Shown: piece by piece, positions 1-9,044 of the stretch
Layout: every line of letters starts with the position of its first letter
Position numbering within the stretch: position 1 is the first letter of the stretch
Assembly (NCBI GenBank): GCA_019118665.1
Contig: DWYM01000003.1
Span: 1 to 39,196, forward strand
Length of the DNA: 39,196 nucleotides
Reading direction: 5' to 3'
From: Candidatus Mediterraneibacter intestinipullorum
Lineage (GTDB): Bacteria; Bacillota; Clostridia; Lachnospirales; Lachnospiraceae
Translations under genes and position numbers: made by a program
The notes under the pieces: model-generated
Told to the model about the DNA's origin: nothing
What the model saw: the letters and a program-made list of their open reading frames with translations, nothing else
Database searches by the model: none

Positions 1-116
1 CATAATTTATCTCAGTCTTCTATATTATACTATATATGATAAAAATTAAAAGCAGTTCTTTTTATGCAAAATCAATAAAAAGTTCAAAAAAAACAAGAAA
101 AAATTGTAAATTATTA

Positions 117-144
117 TTGGCTAAAAATAAATATATGGTATAAT
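117..144 (+). promoter_or_regulatory. Promoter of glgC
   Basis: TATAAT at 139-144 is preceded by TG at 136-137, giving an extended -10 element. A weak -35 (TTGGCT, 117-122) lies 16 bp upstream. The surrounding 1-175 is very AT-rich, and no gene is seen there. The GAGGTG ribosome binding site at 165-170 follows, so the leader would be about 25 nt. Confidence 0.7.
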
Positions 145-175
145 GAATACATCTAACTAGAAATGAGGTGACGCA

Positions 176-1450
176 ATGTTCAAAAAGGAAATGATCGCTA
201 TGCTGCTGGCGGGTGGACAAGGCAGTCGACTGGGGGTGCTTACAGCAAAGGTTGCAAAGCCTGCCGTTGCATTTGGCGGCAAGTATCGGATCATTGATTT
301 CCCGCTGAGTAACTGTATCAATTCGGGGATCGACACAGTGGGCGTGCTGACGCAGTATCAGCCGCTGCGTCTTAACACACATATCGGGATCGGTATCCCG
401 TGGGATCTGGACAGAAACGTGGGAGGGGTGTCTATACTACCGCCCTATGAGAAGAGTTCGAACAGTGAGTGGTATACAGGGACGGCAAATGCGATCTATC
501 AGAACCTGAACTATATGGAGACATACAATCCGGATTACGTCCTGATCCTGTCAGGGGATCACATCTACAAGATGGATTACGAGGTCATGCTTGATTTCCA
601 CAAGGCGAACAAGGCGGACGTCACCATCGCCGCGATGCCTGTGCCGATCGAGGAAGCAAGCAGATTCGGGATCGTTGTGACGGATGGTGAGAGTCGGATC
701 AAAGAGTTCGAGGAGAAGCCCGAGAAGCCGAGCAGCAATCTGGCTTCCATGGGGATTTACATCTTTAGCTGGCCGGTGCTCAGGGAAGCACTCATCAAGC
801 TGAAAGACCAGCCCAACTGTGATTTTGGAAAGCATATCATTCCTTACTGTCACGGCAAGGGGGACAGGCTCTTTGCCTACGAATACAATGGATACTGGAA
901 AGATGTGGGAACCCTGAGTTCTTACTGGGAAGCGAATATGGAGCTGATCGACATCATTCCGGAGTTTAATCTTTATGAGGAGTTCTGGAAGATCTACACA
1001 AACAGCTCGAGCATCCCGCCTCAGTATATTTCAGAGCAGGGCGTGGTGGACCGCTGCATTATCAGCAATGGGTCTGAGATCTATGGCGAAGTTCACAGTT
1101 CAGTGCTGGGCAGCCGCGTTTCAGTGGGCAAGGGCAGCATTGTGCGGGACTCTATCATCATGCAGGGCGTTACCATCGGAGATAACTGTGTGATAGAAAA
1201 AGCCATCATTGCCGAAGATACTGTGATCGGAAATGATGTAGTGATCGGTATCGGAAGCGAGGCGCCGAATAAGACGAAGCCCAATATTTACAGCGGCGGA
1301 CTGGCCACGATCGGGGAGAACTCGGTGATCCCGCCGGGTGTGCAGATCGGGAAAAACACCGCCATCAGCGGCACGACTGCCATTGAAGATTATGAAAACG
1401 GAGTGCTGGAGAGCGGCGAGACATTGATAAAGGCAGGTGACAGAGTATGA
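176..1450 (+). CDS. glgC: Glucose-1-phosphate adenylyltransferase, catalytic subunit GlgC
   Basis: This enzyme makes ADP-glucose from glucose-1-phosphate and ATP, the first committed step of bacterial glycogen synthesis, in the cytoplasm. The 424-residue length fits the family. The N-terminus carries the nucleotidyltransferase signature ([13 protein letters not shown] near residues 11-23, then [15 protein letters not shown]). The substrate region reads [10 protein letters not shown], and the last third is a left-handed beta-helix of hexapeptide-like repeats, for example [20 protein letters not shown]. The ATG at 176 is chosen because GAGGTG sits 5 nt upstream. The stop overlaps the glgD start by 4 nt (ATGA), so the two are translationally coupled and probably form the GlgC/GlgD hetero-oligomer known from Firmicutes. 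No glgA or glgB lies in the window. Confidence 0.95.
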   Translation: MFKKEMIAMLLAGGQGSRLGVLTAKVAKPAVAFGGKYRIIDFPLSNCINSGIDTVGVLTQYQPLRLNTHIGIGIPWDLDRNVGGVSILPPYEKSSNSEWYTGTANAIYQNLNYMETYNPDYVLILSGDHIYKMDYEVMLDFHKANKADVTIAAMPVPIEEASRFGIVVTDGESRIKEFEEKPEKPSSNLASMGIYIFSWPVLREALIKLKDQPNCDFGKHIIPYCHGKGDRLFAYEYNGYWKDVGTLSSYWEANMELIDIIPEFNLYEEFWKIYTNSSSIPPQYISEQGVVDRCIISNGSEIYGEVHSSVLGSRVSVGKGSIVRDSIIMQGVTIGDNCVIEKAIIAEDTVIGNDVVIGIGSEAPNKTKPNIYSGGLATIGENSVIPPGVQIGKNTAISGTTAIEDYENGVLESGETLIKAGDRV

Positions 1451-2565
1451 GAGCAGTAGGAATTATCCTGGCAGGCGGAAACAACCGTAAGATGCACGAG
1501 CTGACGGCAAAACGCGCAGTGGCGGCAATGCCTGTCGCGGGGAGCTACCGGGCGATCGATTTTGCGCTCAGCAACATGACGAATTCTCATATTCAGAAGG
1601 TCGCGGTGCTCACCCAGTATAACGCAAGATCGCTCAATGAGCATCTGAATTCTTCCAAATGGTGGGATTTCGGAAGGAAGCAGGGCGGCCTGTTCGTGTT
1701 TACCCCAACGATCACTGCCGACAATGGTTACTGGTACAGAGGAACGGCAGATGCGATCTACCAGAACCTGGATTTCTTGAGAAAGTGCCACGAGCCGTAT
1801 GTGATCATTACATCCGGTGACGCGGTGTACAAGCTGGATTACAATAAGGTACTGGAGTACCACATCGCCAAGCAGGCGGATATCACGGTGGTGTGCAAGG
1901 AGCTGGGACCGGATGAGGATGCGACCCGGTTCGGAACGATCCGCATGAATGAGAGCTCCAGGATCGAGGAGTTTGAAGAGAAGCCTATGGTGGCGCATTC
2001 TCACACTGTATCCACGGGGATTTATGTGATCCGCAGAAGGCAGCTCATCGATCTGATCGAGCACTGCGCGGAGGAAGAAAGACATGATTTTGTGACCGAT
2101 ATCCTGATCCGGTATAAAAACCTGAAAAAGATATACGGTTATAAAATAAACAGCTACTGGAACAACATTTCAACGGTAGAGGCATATTATCAGACAAATA
2201 TGGATTTTCTGAAACCGGAAGTGAGAAATTATTTCTTTAAGGAGCTTCCGGCAGTATATTCCAAGGTAAGCGACCAGCCGCCGGCAAAATACAATCCCGG
2301 CGCCATCGTGAAGAACAGCCTTGTAGGAAGCGGAAGCATCATCAACGGCACGATTGAAAATTCCGTGATCTTTAAAAAGGTTTTTGTCGGAAATAACTGC
2401 GTGATCAAAAATTCTATTATCCTGAATGATGTATACCTTGGAGACAATACCTATATTGAGAACTGTATTGTTGAGAGCCGTGACACGATCAGGGCGAACA
2501 CAAGGCATATCGGAGAAAACGGTGTCAAAGTAGTAGTCGAAAAAAACGAAAGATATGCATTATAG
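1447..2565 (+). CDS. glgD: Glucose-1-phosphate adenylyltransferase, regulatory subunit GlgD
   Basis: This 372-residue paralogue of GlgC has the same fold: a nucleotidyltransferase domain followed by a C-terminal beta-helix ([17 protein letters not shown] onwards). The catalytic N-terminal signature is degraded: GlgC has GGQGSRL where this protein has GGNNRKM. That loss is typical of GlgD, which in Firmicutes acts mainly as a partner that raises GlgC activity. The substrate segment [10 protein letters not shown] is partly kept. It starts inside the glgC stop codon (ATGA overlap), with an AGGTGA-type ribosome binding site in the end of glgC. Confidence 0.93.
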   Translation: MRAVGIILAGGNNRKMHELTAKRAVAAMPVAGSYRAIDFALSNMTNSHIQKVAVLTQYNARSLNEHLNSSKWWDFGRKQGGLFVFTPTITADNGYWYRGTADAIYQNLDFLRKCHEPYVIITSGDAVYKLDYNKVLEYHIAKQADITVVCKELGPDEDATRFGTIRMNESSRIEEFEEKPMVAHSHTVSTGIYVIRRRQLIDLIEHCAEEERHDFVTDILIRYKNLKKIYGYKINSYWNNISTVEAYYQTNMDFLKPEVRNYFFKELPAVYSKVSDQPPAKYNPGAIVKNSLVGSGSIINGTIENSVIFKKVFVGNNCVIKNSIILNDVYLGDNTYIENCIVESRDTIRANTRHIGENGVKVVVEKNERYAL

Positions 2566-2660
2566 ACTTACAGAGGAAGTAAGCAGGAGCAGAACTGCCG
2601 GGGCATAGGAGACCTGAAGGCAGCCTGCGGTGATGCAGATGAGAAAGGAGAGCTGAGAGT

Positions 2661-2948
2661 ATGCAGATTACAGATGTGCGCGTACGCAAAGTTGCAAAAG
2701 AGGGGAAATTAAAGGCGGTTGTTTCTATCACCATTGATGACGAATTCGTAGTACATGATATCAAGGTGATAGAAGGAGAGAAAGGTTTATTCATTGCTAT
2801 GCCCAGCAAGAAATCGCTGGACGGCGAATACCGGGACATCGCGCATCCGATCAATTCGGGCACAAGGGAGAGGATACAGGCAACGATCCTGGAAAGATAT
2901 GAGCAGTCGCTGGAGGAAGAGGAAGGAGCGGCTGAGGAGGAATTGTAA
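2661..2948 (+). CDS. spoVG: SpoVG family regulator
   Basis: At 95 residues it has the usual SpoVG size and pattern: it begins [11 protein letters not shown] and includes the core segments [10 protein letters not shown] and [14 protein letters not shown]. SpoVG proteins are small nucleic-acid-binding regulators, first known from sporulation and septum control in Bacillus and later shown to bind DNA or RNA in other Firmicutes. The acidic C-terminal tail ([11 protein letters not shown]) is common in clostridial members. The ATG follows AAAGGAG at 2644-2650. The gene lies 95 nt after glgD with no convincing promoter between them, so read-through from glgCD is possible. A strong terminator follows directly. 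Confidence 0.95.
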   Translation: MQITDVRVRKVAKEGKLKAVVSITIDDEFVVHDIKVIEGEKGLFIAMPSKKSLDGEYRDIAHPINSGTRERIQATILERYEQSLEEEEGAAEEEL

Positions 2949-2950
2949 AG

Positions 2951-2999
2951 AAAAATAACGAAATCCGGAAGCATGCAGTTTCCGGATTTCGTTATTTTT
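2951..2999. terminator. Bidirectional intrinsic terminator between spoVG and the pseudouridine synthase gene
   Basis: A perfect 20-bp inverted repeat (arms 2951-2970 and 2980-2999, 9-nt loop) has an A-run at its left end and a T-run at its right end. It can therefore end transcription from spoVG on the plus strand and from the convergent gene on the minus strand. Confidence 0.93.
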
Positions 3000-3066
3000 C
3001 CTGTTCCAAGAGTTTAGACGTTTTATTCAATGGCAGTTCCCTGAAGATCCAGATTTATCATAAATT

Positions 3067-3876
3067 TTACGGCAGTGTAAATGCAAGTCTTTTCCCTGTT
3101 TCCGGATGTATAAATTCAAGACGATATGCGCACAGTCGCAGCGGTCCTGAATTTTTTATGTGTGCCGGGGATTCAGTTCTTTTTGCACAGGTCTCCCCGA
3201 AATATGCTGATACTCCTCCGTATTTTTGATCCCCCACAAGCGGACATCCCAGATGTGCCATCTGTACCCGGATCTGATGATGACGTCCGGTATCCAGTCG
3301 GATCTTTACGAGAGAAGTGACAGGCTCAGTATCTTTGTATATCTCATCCACCCGGTAATGGAGCCGAGCCAGTTTTGAGCCGGGCGTGTCTTTTGCGCAC
3401 ACGCGTGAAGTGTTGGTGCGCGCGTCCTTTACCAGATAATCTTCCAGTGTGCCCTCAGACGGATCTGGTATCCCGGTGACGAGGGCGCGGTAATATTTCC
3501 CGAAACTATGGGATGTAAGCTGTCGGTTCAGTTCTTTTGCGGCTTTTGGGGTTTTCGCGAAGACGAGAAGTCCTTCCACAGGCTGATCGAGGCGGTGGAT
3601 GACTGCAAGATAGGGTTCTCGGCTGTGCCGGATCGTCTTCTGTCCATCCTGCCGGCCATAGGGTCGGGTGTCTGGGGAATAAGGTTCCTGCATATCAAAG
3701 AGGTAGTTTTTGAGAAGGCTCACCATATCCCGCGCGCCGATCCTGGAGGTCTGTACCGCGATGCCTGCGGGCTTGCGGCAGACAATGATATGGGTGTCTT
3801 CATATATAATGAAAGTTTGGATATCTGGTTTCATGCGGCTCCTTTTCTCAGGGGTGTCCTGCTTTTTTAATTTCAT
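3067..3876 (-). CDS. RluA-family 23S rRNA/tRNA pseudouridine synthase
   Basis: It converts specific uridines in structured RNA to pseudouridine; which RNA cannot be told from sequence. The catalytic signature reads HRLDQPVEGLLVFAKT around residues 93-108, where the Asp after Arg-Leu is the catalytic residue. The usual motif is HRLDRxTSG, so the Gln-Pro-Val-Glu variant is slightly unusual. An early YEDTHIIVCRKPAGIAVQ segment and a late LDTGRHHQIRVQMAHLGCPLVGDQKYG segment are classic for the family. No S4 domain is seen at the N-terminus. Two starts are possible: 3876 (AAGGA with 8-nt spacing) and 3834 (AAGGAG with a short 4-nt spacing). The shorter form still contains the whole domain. It is convergent with spoVG and divergent from the XpaC-family gene. 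Confidence 0.9.
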   Translation of the reverse strand: MKLKKQDTPEKRSRMKPDIQTFIIYEDTHIIVCRKPAGIAVQTSRIGARDMVSLLKNYLFDMQEPYSPDTRPYGRQDGQKTIRHSREPYLAVIHRLDQPVEGLLVFAKTPKAAKELNRQLTSHSFGKYYRALVTGIPDPSEGTLEDYLVKDARTNTSRVCAKDTPGSKLARLHYRVDEIYKDTEPVTSLVKIRLDTGRHHQIRVQMAHLGCPLVGDQKYGGVSAYFGETCAKRTESPAHIKNSGPLRLCAYRLEFIHPETGKRLAFTLP

Positions 3877-3930
3877 TTTTCTGTTCCTTTTTGGGCTGTG
3901 CCGTCTTGCTTTTTTTGAGGCTTCGGATTC

Positions 3931-3959
3931 TTGACTTTTTTATGTACAGCGGCTAAACT
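3931..3959 (+). promoter_or_regulatory. Promoter of the XpaC/TelA operon
   Basis: TTGACT (3931-3936) and TAAACT (3954-3959) are separated by exactly 17 bp. The same two hexamers with the same spacing occur in front of rpsL at 38044-38072. Transcription would begin near 3966. Confidence 0.7.
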
Positions 3960-4011
3960 GATTATCATATAAATGGTTTTCAGGGTCAAGATAAAAATAA
4001 GGATACATTGT

Positions 4012-4037
4012 TTCCGGGCGGTGATCTGCGCCCGGGA
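4012..4037 (+). promoter_or_regulatory. GC-rich hairpin just upstream of a ribosome binding site
   Basis: CCGGGCG (4014-4020) pairs with CGCCCGG (4029-4035) around an 8-nt loop, and the stem extends by two weaker pairs. It lies 6 nt before the AAGGAGG at 4043-4049. No T-run follows, so it is not a terminator. A role in mRNA stability or translation is only an inference. Confidence 0.45.
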
Positions 4038-4055
4038 TCATTAAGGAGGAATTCC

Positions 4056-5291
4056 ATGATAAATAATGACTGGGAGAGATTTGGAGATGAGATACGCAGG
4101 ACGATACAGGATGCGGTTGATTCCAGAGATTTCCGCAGATTGAATCAGACAGTTTCGGATACGGTGGGCCGGGCAATGGACACCGTGTCCAGGGGAGTGA
4201 AAAGCGGCGGATGGTATCGGGAGAATCCGGCAGGAAAGGCGCATGACAGCGGTGCCCGGAACGGTTCTGTTCAGCATGGGACAGGATATGCGGGACAGAC
4301 ATATGCCGGGACAGCCGTGCAAAAACAGAGACCGTTGTATCTTAAGGGAACTTCCGTTAAAGTGGGAGGGATCTTTCTGGCGGCTACGGGACTTGTGTTT
4401 GGAGCTGCATCGCTCGTGTTTCTGCTTCTTCTCTGTATCGGAGCTCTGGCAACCGGCCGGGATCTGATGCTCCAGATCGGCGTTGGGGCGTTTGGGGTGT
4501 TTACTCTTGTCTTTGCGCTGATGGCGATGACCGGGATAAGAATGGCCGGTTCTGTCGGCAGGTTCAGAAAATATGTCAAACTTCTGGGAAACCGGGAATA
4601 CTGCGATTTGAAAGAACTGGCGCAGAAGACAGGGCGGCCGGTGAAGAGCATCGTGAAGGATTTAAAAAAGATGATAAAAAAGGGGTGGTTCTGCCAGGGG
4701 CATCTGGATGAACAGGACTCTTGTCTCATGGTCAGCGACAGAGCCTATCATCAGTATACAGAACTTATAGAACGGACGCGCAGGGAGAAGGCGGAACAGG
4801 AAGCGGCCGCGCAGAAGCGGCAGCAGGAATACTCCAGGCTCTCTCCCGAAGTGCAAAAGGTCATCGAGGCGGGCGATGAGTATGTAAAAAAGATCCGCGA
4901 GGCAAATGACGCGATACCGGGAGAGGAGATTTCCGCAAAGATCTATCGGATGGAGACCCTGGTAGACCGGATCTTTGACCGCGTGGAGCAGAAGCCGGAC
5001 ACTGTTGGCGATATACGGAAGCTTATGGAATACTATCTGCCCACTACTATCAAACTTTTGGAGGCATACGAAGAGCTGGACGCTCAGCCCGTGCAGGGAG
5101 AGAATATTATCTCGTCCAAACAGGAAATAGAAAAAACGCTGGACACACTGAACGCAGCGTTTGAAAAGCTGCTGGATGATCTGTTCCAGGATACGGCCTG
5201 GGACTTATCATCGGATATTTCTGTGCTGAATACGATGCTCGCGCAGGAAGGACTGACCGAGGACGGCCTGAACACAGGCGGCAGGAAATAA
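4056..5291 (+). CDS. XpaC-family membrane protein (5-bromo-4-chloroindolyl phosphate hydrolysis family)
   Basis: This 411-residue protein has a polar N-terminus, then two adjacent membrane segments (IFLAATGLVFGAASLVFLLL and LMLQIGVGAFGVFTLVFALM, roughly residues 108-165). A long charged cytoplasmic region follows, with a helical hairpin-like C-terminus from about residue 265 (LSPEVQKVIEAGDEYVKKI). The architecture and the adjacent TelA-family gene match the XpaC family; in Bacillus subtilis xpaC and the telA-like yaaN are also neighbours. The biochemical role is not established despite the family name. A short region after the membrane segments (YCDLKELAQKTGRPVKSIVKDLKKMIKKGW) looks like a winged-helix-type fold. 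The start at 4056 is preferred because AAGGAGG lies 6 nt upstream; the open frame extends further but has no ribosome binding site there. Confidence 0.8.
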   Translation: MINNDWERFGDEIRRTIQDAVDSRDFRRLNQTVSDTVGRAMDTVSRGVKSGGWYRENPAGKAHDSGARNGSVQHGTGYAGQTYAGTAVQKQRPLYLKGTSVKVGGIFLAATGLVFGAASLVFLLLLCIGALATGRDLMLQIGVGAFGVFTLVFALMAMTGIRMAGSVGRFRKYVKLLGNREYCDLKELAQKTGRPVKSIVKDLKKMIKKGWFCQGHLDEQDSCLMVSDRAYHQYTELIERTRREKAEQEAAAQKRQQEYSRLSPEVQKVIEAGDEYVKKIREANDAIPGEEISAKIYRMETLVDRIFDRVEQKPDTVGDIRKLMEYYLPTTIKLLEAYEELDAQPVQGENIISSKQEIEKTLDTLNAAFEKLLDDLFQDTAWDLSSDISVLNTMLAQEGLTEDGLNTGGRK

Positions 5292-5317
5292 GTTATGAGG
5301 ACATGGAGGATGAACAG

Positions 5318-6454
5318 ATGAACAATGAATTTAAAGACATGAGCACAGCGCCGACTCTGACACTGGATCCGTTTCAGGCGCAGGAGGAGAAGAAGCCGCC
5401 TGTCATACAGGCGGAAGAGCAGGGGCTGAACGACAGCGTATTGACGGAGGAGGAGCGCAGGATGGTGGACTCGTTCGCAGAGCAGATCGACCTGACAAAT
5501 TCTGCTCTCGTACTTCAGTATGGGGCGGGAACGCAGAAGAAGATGGCGGATTTTTCAGAGTCTGCCCTGGAAAATGTACGGTCTAAGGATCTGGGAGAGG
5601 TGGGAGACCTGCTCGCAGGCGTTGTGACAGAGCTGAAAAGCTTTGATGAGGAAGAAGAAAAAGGCTTATTCGGGATCTTCAAGAAGGCTTCCAATAAGAT
5701 AGAATCCATGAAAGCAAAGTATGCAAAGGCAGAGGCGAACGTGAATGAGATCGTGAAGGTGCTGGAGAAACATCAGGTGCAGCTCATGAAGGATACGGCT
5801 CTGCTGGATAAGATGTACGAGCTGAACCTCGCATATTTTAAAGAACTGTCCATGTATATCATGGCGGGAAAGAAAAAGCTGGAACAAGTCCAGAGTACGC
5901 AGCTTGCGGAACTCACCAATAAAGCGCAGGCCTCTGGGCTTCCGGAAGATGCACAGGCTGCCCGTGACCTGGAGTCCATGTGCCTGAGGTTTGAGAAGAA
6001 GATACATGACCTGGAGCTCACGCGGATGATCTCCATCCAGACTGCTCCTCAGATCCGTCTCGTGCAGAATAATGACACTCAGATGGTGGAAAAGATCCAG
6101 TCTACTATCGTGAACACAATTCCGCTGTGGAAGAGCCAGATGGTGCTCGCTCTCGGCGTGGAGCATTCCGCCCAGGCTGTGGAAGCGCAGCGTAAAGTAA
6201 CGGATATGACTAACGAGCTGCTTAAGAAAAACGCTGAGAAGCTCAAGGTGGCAACTGTGGAGACTGCAAAAGCGTCTGAGCGCGGTATTGTAGACATTGA
6301 GACGCTGAAAGCTACGAACGAATCGCTGATCTCTACCCTGGATGAAGTGATGAATATCCAGAGAGAGGGAAGGGAGAAACGCCGGGCGGCAGAGGCTGAA
6401 CTTCAGAATATGGAATCCGAGCTTAAGAACAAGCTGCTTCAGATACAGGGATAA
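5318..6454 (+). CDS. TelA-family (toxic anion resistance) protein
   Basis: This 378-residue, largely helical, soluble cytoplasmic protein is rich in Glu, Lys and Leu. The TelA core starts near SFAEQIDLTNSALVLQYGAGTQKKMADFSE. It continues through long coiled-coil-like helices (KKLEQVQSTQLAELTNKAQ, and LTRMISIQTAPQIRLVQNND, which carries the conserved QTAPQIR-type stretch). It ends in a charged helix. The family is named for tellurite resistance, but in Firmicutes it is linked more broadly to envelope stress, and its biochemistry is unresolved. GGAGG with 8-nt spacing supports the ATG at 5318 over one 15 nt earlier. It follows the XpaC-family gene by 26 nt and surely shares its transcript. Confidence 0.87.
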   Translation: MNNEFKDMSTAPTLTLDPFQAQEEKKPPVIQAEEQGLNDSVLTEEERRMVDSFAEQIDLTNSALVLQYGAGTQKKMADFSESALENVRSKDLGEVGDLLAGVVTELKSFDEEEEKGLFGIFKKASNKIESMKAKYAKAEANVNEIVKVLEKHQVQLMKDTALLDKMYELNLAYFKELSMYIMAGKKKLEQVQSTQLAELTNKAQASGLPEDAQAARDLESMCLRFEKKIHDLELTRMISIQTAPQIRLVQNNDTQMVEKIQSTIVNTIPLWKSQMVLALGVEHSAQAVEAQRKVTDMTNELLKKNAEKLKVATVETAKASERGIVDIETLKATNESLISTLDEVMNIQREGREKRRAAEAELQNMESELKNKLLQIQG

Positions 6455-6480
6455 ATCTTTGAATAAAGATCACTTATTAG

Positions 6481-6524
6481 AAGAACCAATATGTCGGGCC
6501 CCCGGTCATATTGGTTCTTTTTAT
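6481..6524 (+). terminator. Intrinsic terminator after the TelA gene
   Basis: AAGAACCAATATG (6481-6493) pairs perfectly with CATATTGGTTCTT (6507-6519), and a T-rich run ends the structure. It separates the XpaC/TelA operon from the Tad locus. Confidence 0.92.
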
Positions 6525-6616
6525 GAAAAAATCTGTCGGACTTCCAGCTAAAACCCCTGACATCATATACCAGAAATTACCAATATTTCAAAAAGATATT
6601 CCATTTTCTGGATAAA

Positions 6617-6627
6617 TATAGTATTAT
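6617..6627 (+). promoter_or_regulatory. Possible -10 region for the Tad locus
   Basis: The 265-nt gap before tadZ must hold the promoter of the long downstream operon. The best -10 candidates are TATAGT (6617-6622) and TATTAT (6622-6627) in an AT-rich stretch. No good -35 box lies at the right distance, so an activator or another sigma factor may be needed. This is a weak call. Confidence 0.3.
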
Positions 6628-6719
6628 TTAAAGCGGAATTACTGAGAAAGCAGACGTGCACATTCTATTCGAGGAAGCCAGATTAAAAGAAAGGCAAAAG
6701 GTAATGGGGGGATAAGGCT

Positions 6720-7781
6720 ATGCGTATTAAACTCGCAATTCTTGAAAATGATCAAAACTATCTAAAAAGGATTGTCTCTGTTTTCAGCACAAAATATGCA
6801 GACAAACTTGAAGTGTATTCTTTTACAGATCGTGAGCTCGCCTTCCAGACTTTGGACAAGTCAAGGATCGATGTTTTTCTTTCCGGCGAAGTCTTTGATA
6901 TTGACACGGATTTGATTCCTAAATACTGTGGGTTTTCTTATCTGGTCAATTCTCCTGGCGTTGAGTCCTGCCGTAACCAGCGGGCGATATGCAAATTTCA
7001 GAAAGTTGATTTGATTTATAAACAGATTTTGAGTATCTATTCGGATAATGCCGGCAGTATATCCGGACTAAAACTGGGAGACGACAGTACGAAAGTGATC
7101 GTATTTTCTTCTCCGGGTGGAGGAGCGGGTACGTCTTCAGCAGCGGCAGGTTGTGCGGTCCATTATGCCCGTCAAAATAAAAAGACACTGTATCTGAATC
7201 TTGAAAAATATGGTTCATCGGATATTTTCTTCTCGGCAGATGGGATGTTCAATATGAGTGATGTTATTTTTGCACTCAAAAGCAAAAAGTCAAATATTGC
7301 CATGAAGCTTGAAAGCTGTGTTAAACAGGCCGAAAGTGGTGTGTATTTTTATTCCAGATCACAAGTGGCACTCGATATGCAGGAACTGGACCGGGAAGAT
7401 GTTTTGCGGCTTATTTCTGAACTTAAACTGACTGGTTCTTACGACTACATAATACTGGATATGGATTTTAACATGGATAAAGACACAATGGATATATATC
7501 GACAGGCCCACGCGGCGGTATGGGTAGGGGATGGCTCGGAAATATCCAATATAAAGCTGCAAAGAGCATATGAGGCGCTATGCCTGATGGAGCAGAACTC
7601 AGAAGAAATGCTATCAAGAAGACTCTGCCTTGTATATAACAGATTCAGCAGCAAGGCGGGGCGGACAGCACAAGGCATAGATATCAAAAACATCGGCGGG
7701 ATTCCGGTATATGTACATGCGGATGCCAGACAGGTAGTAGAGCAGATAGCACCTATGAGTATGTTTGACAAAATAATCTGA
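6720..7781 (+). CDS. tadZ: TadZ/CpaE-like pilus localisation ATPase homologue
   Basis: This 353-residue protein has a receiver-like N-terminal domain (IKLAILENDQNYLKRIVSVF at the start) followed by a ParA/MinD-type domain from about residue 122. This is the arrangement of TadZ/CpaE, which place Tad pilus machinery at a site in the cell. The P-loop is strongly altered. At residues 131-140 it reads SPGGGAGTSS, so both the deviant signature lysine and the lysine before Thr/Ser are missing. The later motif YDYIILDMDFNMD matches the Walker B region. ATP may still bind weakly or not at all. The gene opens the Tad operon; GGGGGG lies 8 nt upstream of its ATG, and cpaF follows 14 nt later. Confidence 0.85.
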   Translation: MRIKLAILENDQNYLKRIVSVFSTKYADKLEVYSFTDRELAFQTLDKSRIDVFLSGEVFDIDTDLIPKYCGFSYLVNSPGVESCRNQRAICKFQKVDLIYKQILSIYSDNAGSISGLKLGDDSTKVIVFSSPGGGAGTSSAAAGCAVHYARQNKKTLYLNLEKYGSSDIFFSADGMFNMSDVIFALKSKKSNIAMKLESCVKQAESGVYFYSRSQVALDMQELDREDVLRLISELKLTGSYDYIILDMDFNMDKDTMDIYRQAHAAVWVGDGSEISNIKLQRAYEALCLMEQNSEEMLSRRLCLVYNRFSSKAGRTAQGIDIKNIGGIPVYVHADARQVVEQIAPMSMFDKII

Positions 7782-7795
7782 CAATGGGGGCTCAC

Positions 7796-9034
7796 ATGGA
7801 ATTTGAAAGAGAACAACAGTTTGTCCTTGAATTGAAACAGTATGTTACAGACAACCTCAGCCTGAGCAAGATGACGGACCAGGACCTGGAGGAGAAAATT
7901 GAAGAACTGGTCATCAGCCGTCTGGGAAACCAGTACTGCTCCATTGGACAGAGGGTATCCATTGTCCAGCAGATCTTCAGCTCTATCCGGGGGTTCGGGC
8001 TGCTGGACAGCATTATAAGTGATGATACCATTACGGAGGTCATGATCAACGGTCCGGAAAATATCTTTATCGAGCAGGATGGGCGCCTGTTTAAACTGGA
8101 CAAGCAGTTTGAAAGCCAGAGAAAGCTGGAAGATGTTATTCAAAGGATCGTAGGTCTTGCAGGGCGGGAGGTCAACCAGGCAAATCCAATCTGTGATACC
8201 CGGCTGCCGGACGGCTCCCGTGTCAACGTAGTGCTGCCCCCGGTAGCGCTGTGCGGACCAACCCTTACAATCCGTAAGTTTTCCAAAACGCCTATGACCA
8301 TAGAAAAGCTGATTGAATACGGTTCGATCACAAAGGAAATCGCAGCCAGGCTGGAATTGCTGGTCAAGGCAAAGTACAACATCTTCATAAGCGGTGGTAC
8401 CGGATCAGGTAAAACAACCTTTTTGAATGCGCTTTCAAATTATATACCAAAGGATGAGCGTGTTATTACGATCGAGGATTCTGCGGAACTTCAGATCGCA
8501 GGGGTGGACAACCTGGTCAGCCTTGAGACGAGAAACGCAAATGCTGCGGGTGCGGGGCAGATTACGATTCGTGATCTGATCAAATCGTCACTGCGTATGC
8601 GTCCGGAGCGGATCGTTGTGGGCGAGGTCCGGGGCGGAGAGGCGCTGGATATGCTTCAGGCTATGAACACAGGGCATGACGGCTCTCTTTCCACGGGTCA
8701 CGCAAACTCCACAGAAGATATGCTCAGCAGGCTTGAGACAATGGTTCTTCAGGGGGCTGCCGGGCTTCCTCTGGAGGCGATACGGCAGCAGATCGCATCG
8801 GCTGTGGACATCATCATCCATCTTTCAAGGCTGAGAGACAAATCGAGAAAGACCATGGAGATTACAGAGGTGGCAGGATATGAGAACGGGAAAATAATTC
8901 TCAATCCGCTTTATCAATTTGAGGAAGATGAAAACAGTACTTTGAGTAAGGTTTCGGGTTCTCTTAAAAGAACTGACAACGATATGATCAATACGTTTAA
9001 GCTGCAGCTTGCCGGTGTAAAAGGAAAGATATGA
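7796..9034 (+). CDS. cpaF: CpaF/TadA-type pilus assembly ATPase
   Basis: This is the motor of the Tad pilus, a secretion ATPase of the GspE/VirB11 superfamily that acts as a hexamer at the cytoplasmic side of the membrane. The 412 residues contain an N-terminal domain with IISDDTITEVMINGPENIFIEQ. A CDTRLPDGSRVNVVLPP segment follows, then the Walker A motif GGTGSGKTTFLNAL (about 200-213), an acidic ITIEDSAELQ, Walker B RIVVGEVRGGEALDMLQAMNTGH, and the GSLSTGHANS His-box. All catalytic motifs are intact. The start at 7796 is chosen because GGGGG lies 5 nt upstream; an in-frame ATG 12 nt earlier has no ribosome binding site. A single ATPase for the locus suggests it drives both assembly and any retraction. 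Confidence 0.94.
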   Translation: MEFEREQQFVLELKQYVTDNLSLSKMTDQDLEEKIEELVISRLGNQYCSIGQRVSIVQQIFSSIRGFGLLDSIISDDTITEVMINGPENIFIEQDGRLFKLDKQFESQRKLEDVIQRIVGLAGREVNQANPICDTRLPDGSRVNVVLPPVALCGPTLTIRKFSKTPMTIEKLIEYGSITKEIAARLELLVKAKYNIFISGGTGSGKTTFLNALSNYIPKDERVITIEDSAELQIAGVDNLVSLETRNANAAGAGQITIRDLIKSSLRMRPERIVVGEVRGGEALDMLQAMNTGHDGSLSTGHANSTEDMLSRLETMVLQGAAGLPLEAIRQQIASAVDIIIHLSRLRDKSRKTMEITEVAGYENGKIILNPLYQFEEDENSTLSKVSGSLKRTDNDMINTFKLQLAGVKGKI

Positions 9035-9044
9035 GGTAGGGCAG

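Noticed and set aside
1390-2085. Long minus-strand open frame opposite glgC/glgD
   Set aside because: It lies wholly opposite well-recognised genes, has no ribosome binding site or known motifs, and reflects GC-skewed codon use.
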